Shown here piece after piece: positions 37,027 through 40,407 of a stretch of DNA of 40,407 nt (the stretch's first letter is position 1; each line of letters starts with the position of its first letter). The notes beneath the pieces are model-generated. The model did not search any database and was not told the origin of the DNA. It saw only the letters and a list, made by a program, of their open reading frames with translations. The stretch comes from DYCT01 sp051875715. Lineage in GTDB: Bacteria > Bacteroidota > Bacteroidia > Bacteroidales > Bacteroidaceae. A program made the position numbers and the translations under genes. The stretch lies in the NCBI GenBank assembly GCA_051875715.1, contig JBJEHD010000076.1:1-40407 (forward strand). Reading direction: 5' to 3'.

Positions 37027-38490
37027 ATGAAACAAATGAAATGGATTCCGTTGTGCCTCCTCGTCCTGACAGCCTGCGAGGAAGACGACAACGCACGCTA
37101 CCCCGAATACACGCATTTCGACGACCCGGCCTGGGTGTCGACCCAGCGTCCGGCCGAGGAACAAGCCCCGACGGACTGGACGGTGGAGTTCTCCGGCGGC
37201 ATCGACACGCCGGACTGGACGGCCGCCAGCCCCACGCCCGCCGAAGCCCCCGCCTGGGAGGCCCCCGATGCCTACGTCTATCCGGCCAGCATGACCGCCG
37301 TGGTACGGATGTCGGCCTACATCGAGCCGGCCATGACCGAAGCCGACCAACTGGCCGCCTTCATCGGCGGCCAATGCCGCGGCACAGGCAGTCTGCGCGC
37401 CGGCGTATGGCTGATTCAAATCAAAGCCGACGCTTCGGAGACCCGACCGGTGGAACTGCGCTACTACAGCGCCGCCAAGCGCGAACTGTTCGTCTGCACC
37501 GACGCCTTCCGCTTCGAGGCCGATGCCTCGGAAGGCTCCATCGACAGCCCCTTCGCCCCGGCCTGGGACTCGCAGAGCGAACTGCCCTACTACATGGACC
37601 TGCAGGCGACGGTGGACCTGAGCGCGTTTGACGAAGGCGCCGTCGGGGCCGACGACCTGCTGGGGGCCTTCGTAGGCGACGAATGCCGCGCCGTGGCCCA
37701 TCCCACGCTGGTGGACGGCACCTTCCGCTTCGACCTCCGGCTGTTTGCCCGGCAGGCCGGCGAGCAGTTCCACCTGCGCTACTACACCGCCCAACTGAAG
37801 GACATCTACGACTATGCCACCCCGGTGGACCTGGTGCACACCGGCCTGGAACGCCGGGTGCTGGTTCTGCAGGAGCATGGATACATGGACCTGCACGTGT
37901 CGCTGCCCCGTGAGTTGCAGCCGTACGCCAAAGCAGGCGATGCAGCCTGCGCCCTGGTCGGCGGCAAGCCCTGCAGCATCGTCCAGGCCCAAAGCCCCGG
38001 ACGGTTCACCCTCAAGATGAAAGCCGCGAGCGGCGACCAGGTCGCCTTCGCCTACTACAGCGACAGCCTGAAGCACACCTTCCGCTCCGATGCCTGCCTC
38101 GCGTATGCCGATGCCGGCGTCTGGGGCAGCACCGACGAGCCGCAGGTCATGCCCCTGCACACGGCCAAGCAGTTGGTGACGATGGACGCCACGTTCACCG
38201 TGACGGCCTACGAAGCCTTCAACACCACCCTGGCGGCCGGCGACGTGATGGCGGCCTTTGTCGGCGACGAATGCCGCGCCGTGGGCGAAGGGGTGATGAA
38301 GGGCGACACCCTGCTGTTCCCCCTGCAGGTGCGCGGCACGCTGGGCGTAGACGAGCGTTTCCGGCTGCGGCTCTACACGAAACTGAACCGCTATCTCTTC
38401 GACTGCCCGCAGTCCTTCGGGGTGCAGGCCGGACAAGTGCTCGGCACGGCCGACGAACCCATCGGCATCGAACTAACCGTTGTGGAATAA
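37027..38490 (+). CDS. Four-repeat surface lipoprotein
   Basis: 487 residues (an ATG at 37039 is an alternative start). Signal sequence with lipobox LTAC, lipidated Cys 17, followed by EEDDN; the acidic residues after Cys fit the Bacteroidota export signal for surface lipoproteins. The body is four degenerate repeats of about 90-105 residues (near 88-178, 189-275, 285-375 and 382-487). Each has a core such as DQLAAFIGGQCRGTG, DLLGAFVGDECRAVA, DAACALVGGKPCSIV or DVMAAFVGDECRAVG, then a strand, then LRYYSA-type and FRFEAD-type segments. The same pattern appears once in the giant protein upstream (DLLSAFYHNTCTGVT). It starts 11 bases after the giant gene. It may dock or anchor that protein; not otherwise recognised. 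Confidence 0.82.
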   Translation: MKQMKWIPLCLLVLTACEEDDNARYPEYTHFDDPAWVSTQRPAEEQAPTDWTVEFSGGIDTPDWTAASPTPAEAPAWEAPDAYVYPASMTAVVRMSAYIEPAMTEADQLAAFIGGQCRGTGSLRAGVWLIQIKADASETRPVELRYYSAAKRELFVCTDAFRFEADASEGSIDSPFAPAWDSQSELPYYMDLQATVDLSAFDEGAVGADDLLGAFVGDECRAVAHPTLVDGTFRFDLRLFARQAGEQFHLRYYTAQLKDIYDYATPVDLVHTGLERRVLVLQEHGYMDLHVSLPRELQPYAKAGDAACALVGGKPCSIVQAQSPGRFTLKMKAASGDQVAFAYYSDSLKHTFRSDACLAYADAGVWGSTDEPQVMPLHTAKQLVTMDATFTVTAYEAFNTTLAAGDVMAAFVGDECRAVGEGVMKGDTLLFPLQVRGTLGVDERFRLRLYTKLNRYLFDCPQSFGVQAGQVLGTADEPIGIELTVVE

Positions 38491-38504
38491 ACCTCTATTA
38501 TTGA

Positions 38505-39653
38505 ATGGAAATGATGAAGATGAAGAAAACAGGTTGCCTGCTCCTCTTCCTGCTCGGAAGCACGGGGCTGACCGCACAAGAAACGACGCCCGTCCTCCTG
38601 AACGACTTCTGGTCGAACACCTACGTCGACGGAGGCATCGGCATACAGACCCTGTTCACCCCCGACGCACACCACCTGGCGTTCGGCAAGCGCGTCACGC
38701 CCGCCTTCCACCTCGGAGCGGGCAAATGGTTCAGCCCCTTCTGGGGAATACACGTCGGCATGGACGCCTACAACTATCACGGATACCGGTCGGGCTGGAT
38801 GGAGGGCGAGCCCTTCCATCCGCTGGGCAACGTAGACGTCGACATGGACGGCTCCTTCCGCTACTACCTGCGCTACATGAACGTGAACGCCGACATACGG
38901 CTCAGCCTGCTCGGCCTCATCCAGCAGCGCGACAGGACCCGCCAGATGCACGACCTCCAGGCCTATGCCGGCGTGGGCTACGCGCACTTCTTCCGCTACC
39001 GGGGCACCACCAAGGCCAACGCCTTCACCGGACACCTCGGCCTGCGCTACCGCGTCCGCGTACACGAACGGGTCGACGTCAACCTCGACGGGACGGTCGG
39101 ACTGCTGCCCAGCTACATGCACCCCGCCCGTCATCCCTACGCCTCGACCCTGGCCTTCAGCGTCGGCTGCACCTACCACATCGGGCAGCGCATCTTCCGC
39201 CGCGCCATCGAGCGCATCCCGGTCGAGACCGTCCGCTACCGCACCGACACCGTGCTGGTGCGCGAAGTGCCCGTCCCCGGCGAAGAGCGCATCATCGAGC
39301 GCATCGTGACCCCGCGCAGCGAGAACACCGCCATGGCCATCATCCGCTTCCCGCTCAACAGCGCCAAGCCCTATGCCGAACAAGACATCCAGTTGTACGA
39401 GGTGGGACGCTTCCTGCAAGCCAATCCGGAAGCCATCGTGCTCATCGAAGGCTATGCCGACGCCGAGACCGGTGCGGAGAAGTACAACAAGCGACTCAGC
39501 CTCCGGCGCGCCAAGGCCGTCGGCCAGATGCTGACCGACACGTACGGCATCCGCGAAAACCAACTGCGCATCCAGGCCCGCGGCTCGTCCGAGCAGCCCT
39601 ACAAGGAGCAGGCCGAATGGAACCGCGTAGCCATCGTGCGGCTGCTCAAGTAG
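38505..39653 (+). CDS. OmpA-family outer-membrane beta-barrel protein
   Basis: 382 residues from the first ATG; starts at 38511, 38514 or 38520 are equally possible, all keeping the signal peptide (KKTGCLLLFLLGSTGLTAQ). Residues about 30-230 alternate as beta strands (VDGGIGIQTLF, GAGKWFSPFWGIHVGMDAYN, LAFSVGCTYHIG) and should form a small outer-membrane barrel. From about 276 comes the OmpA C-terminal peptidoglycan-binding domain: FPLNSAKPYAEQDIQLYEVG, VLIEGYADAETGAEKYNKRL, SLRRAKAVGQML and IQARGSSEQPY. It is the last gene of the operon (14 bases after the lipoprotein) and could fix the surface assembly to the cell wall. A perfect inverted-repeat terminator follows at 39685-39728. Confidence 0.9.
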   Translation: MEMMKMKKTGCLLLFLLGSTGLTAQETTPVLLNDFWSNTYVDGGIGIQTLFTPDAHHLAFGKRVTPAFHLGAGKWFSPFWGIHVGMDAYNYHGYRSGWMEGEPFHPLGNVDVDMDGSFRYYLRYMNVNADIRLSLLGLIQQRDRTRQMHDLQAYAGVGYAHFFRYRGTTKANAFTGHLGLRYRVRVHERVDVNLDGTVGLLPSYMHPARHPYASTLAFSVGCTYHIGQRIFRRAIERIPVETVRYRTDTVLVREVPVPGEERIIERIVTPRSENTAMAIIRFPLNSAKPYAEQDIQLYEVGRFLQANPEAIVLIEGYADAETGAEKYNKRLSLRRAKAVGQMLTDTYGIRENQLRIQARGSSEQPYKEQAEWNRVAIVRLLK

Positions 39654-39677
39654 GTTCTTACCGTCGGGCATTTCTAT

Positions 39678-39722
39678 GCCATTTAAACGCCGTTGCAACG
39701 CCATTTAAACACCGTTGCAACG
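39678..39722. repeat. Tandem 23-mer duplication overlapping the operon terminator
   Basis: GCCATTTAAACGCCGTTGCAACG (39678-39700) and the same sequence with one change (39700-39722), a 22-bp period. Both contain the palindrome CGTTGCAACG. Confidence 0.8.
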
Positions 39723-39728
39723 GCGTTT
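39685..39728 (+). terminator. Terminator-like perfect inverted repeat after the surface operon
   Basis: AAACGCCGTTGCAACG (39685-39700), 12-base loop, CGTTGCAACGGCGTTT (39713-39728): 16 bp without mismatch, then CTGTTT. It lies 32 bases after the ompA-like stop. The stem is strong although the T tract is short. Confidence 0.65.
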
Positions 39729-39769
39729 CTGTTTATCCCCCTTCCTGTCCTCGGGCCGGTATCGGCCAT

Positions 39770-39813
39770 CGTTGCAACGGCATTGCAACCCCATTGCAAC
39801 GGCATTGCAACGG
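39770..39813. repeat. Four tandem 11-bp repeats
   Basis: CGTTGCAACGG, CATTGCAACCC, CATTGCAACGG and CATTGCAACGG run head to tail with an 11-bp period, about one helical turn. They share the TTGCAAC core with the inverted repeat 40-80 bases before. No gene lies in 39654-39870. Confidence 0.85.
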
Positions 39814-39870
39814 CGTGACATGATACAGATTTACTTCACACGTAATTAACAATTAAATAGTGTAGTAATT

Positions 39871-40278
39871 ATGTCAAAAGTAACATTGAAACGGCAACGT
39901 TATAGTATGGATTTCAAGTACCAGTTGCTGAAAGAGTATTATGAGAGCGGTAGTTCGGCGTATAGCCTCAGTAAGAAACATGGGGTGGATGATGCGACGT
40001 TTCTCCGTTGGATCAAGTCCTTCGAGTCAAAAGCACTATCTTTGCCCGAAGAATTGAATGAAATAGAAAATCAGGTATATATGGCACGCAAGAAATCCCA
40101 AACAGGTCAGCCTTCTCTTGAAATGACGGAACTGGATCGGCTCCGTGACGAGAACCTCCGTCTTCGCAAGGCTTTGTCTTATTCTGAACTACGCAACGAG
40201 GCCCTCCAAGAGGTCCTGAAGATTGGCCGCGAACAATATGGCATAGACCTGCTAAAAAAAGCTGGCGCCAAGCAGTAG
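39871..40278 (+). CDS. IS3-family transposase OrfA
   Basis: 135 residues. An N-terminal helix-turn-helix of the transposase-8 type (YSMDFKYQLLKEYYESGSSA, then YSLSKKHGVDDATFLRWIKS) binds the IS ends. A C-terminal leucine-zipper-like helix (ELDRLRDENLRLRKALSYSE) serves dimerisation. Near its end the seven-A run at 40254-40260 (CTA AAA AAA G) is a slippery site where a -1 slip would fuse OrfA to OrfB, the transposase proper. Lower GC than the preceding operon fits a mobile element. Confidence 0.9.
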   Translation: MSKVTLKRQRYSMDFKYQLLKEYYESGSSAYSLSKKHGVDDATFLRWIKSFESKALSLPEELNEIENQVYMARKKSQTGQPSLEMTELDRLRDENLRLRKALSYSELRNEALQEVLKIGREQYGIDLLKKAGAKQ

Positions 40279-40407
40279 ACAACCTTCGGCTCAGGCGTTC
40301 CGAATCCATCGGGACCCTGAGCGGACTGTTTGGCAAAAGCCGCGAAGGTTATTATTCGGTAAGCAAGGAGAAGCGCATGCGTAAGGAACTGTCCGAGACA
40401 GAGATCA
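40260..40407 (+). CDS. IS3-family transposase OrfB, 5' part (frame -1, runs off window)
   Basis: From the slippery A run the -1 frame reads SWRQAVDNLRLRRSESIGTL, then SGLFGKSREGYYSVSKEKRM and on to the window end. The SIGTLSGLFGKSREGYY segment is the typical start of IS3/IS150-type OrfB before its DDE integrase core. There is no ATG before 40377, so it is probably made as an OrfAB fusion by -1 frameshifting. The catalytic DDE residues lie outside the window. Confidence 0.8.

Larger units (their letters stand above)
39820..40407 (+). mobile_element. IS3-family insertion sequence, left part
   Basis: The region from about 39820 (left edge uncertain, possibly near TGATACAGATTTACTTCACA) carries orfA and the beginning of orfB in the -1 frame; the element continues past the window. 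The left inverted repeat cannot be confirmed without the right end. Confidence 0.75.

Noticed and set aside
39678..39813. CRISPR array
   Set aside because: The repeats are 11-22 bp, contiguous and without unique spacers; no cas genes are near.

Overview
The window looks like chromosome of a high-GC member of the Bacteroidota, order Bacteroidales, most likely a Prevotella/Paraprevotella-like gut or oral species (genus is inference). The signs are Bacteroidota-type promoters (TTTG, 19-20 bp, TAnnTTTG), a UpxY/NusG-type antiterminator, a PNGase F homologue and large exported proteins with type IX secretion (T9SS) C-terminal sorting domains, GH92 and GH125 mannosidases, and Bacteroidota-type versions of ParE, S41 peptidases and U32 proteins.

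Region by region. 1-2700 (mostly minus strand) is accessory DNA: the start of a P-loop ATPase of the DUF1703 type, an orphan upxY-like gene with a 9-C tract near its 5' end followed by an unrecognised gene, and an AT-rich pair of small genes. 2867-6714 is a two-gene unit for alpha-mannan trimming (GH92 then GH125). 6818-7509 is a toxin-antitoxin module whose toxin gene is broken by a 70-bp palindromic insertion. 7715-7921 holds two identical tRNA-Asn genes with a terminator. 7994-13819 is housekeeping: PfkB kinase, S41 peptidase, U32 protein, DusB and a methyltransferase. 13827-15221 is a secreted PNGase F-like amidase; 15446-17245 is TypA; then come rpsO, parE-coaD-S41 peptidase and an AraC-type regulator.

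22769-39653 is the most striking part: four co-directional genes, closely spaced, encoding a 1472-residue helical repeat protein, a 3264-residue multidomain surface protein (three LamG-like regions, Fn3-like, BACON-like and sorting domains), a four-repeat lipoprotein and an OmpA-family outer-membrane protein. The lipoprotein repeats and one module of the giant protein look like the same domain. I infer a T9SS-exported surface assembly anchored by the lipoprotein and OmpA protein; its function is unknown. It ends at a perfect 16-bp inverted repeat followed by an 11-bp-period repeat array and the left part of an IS3-family element that runs off the window.

Functional theme: PNGase F-like amidase plus GH92 and GH125 could together release and trim host high-mannose N-glycans. 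The orphan UpxY with its C tract may be a phase-variable switch.
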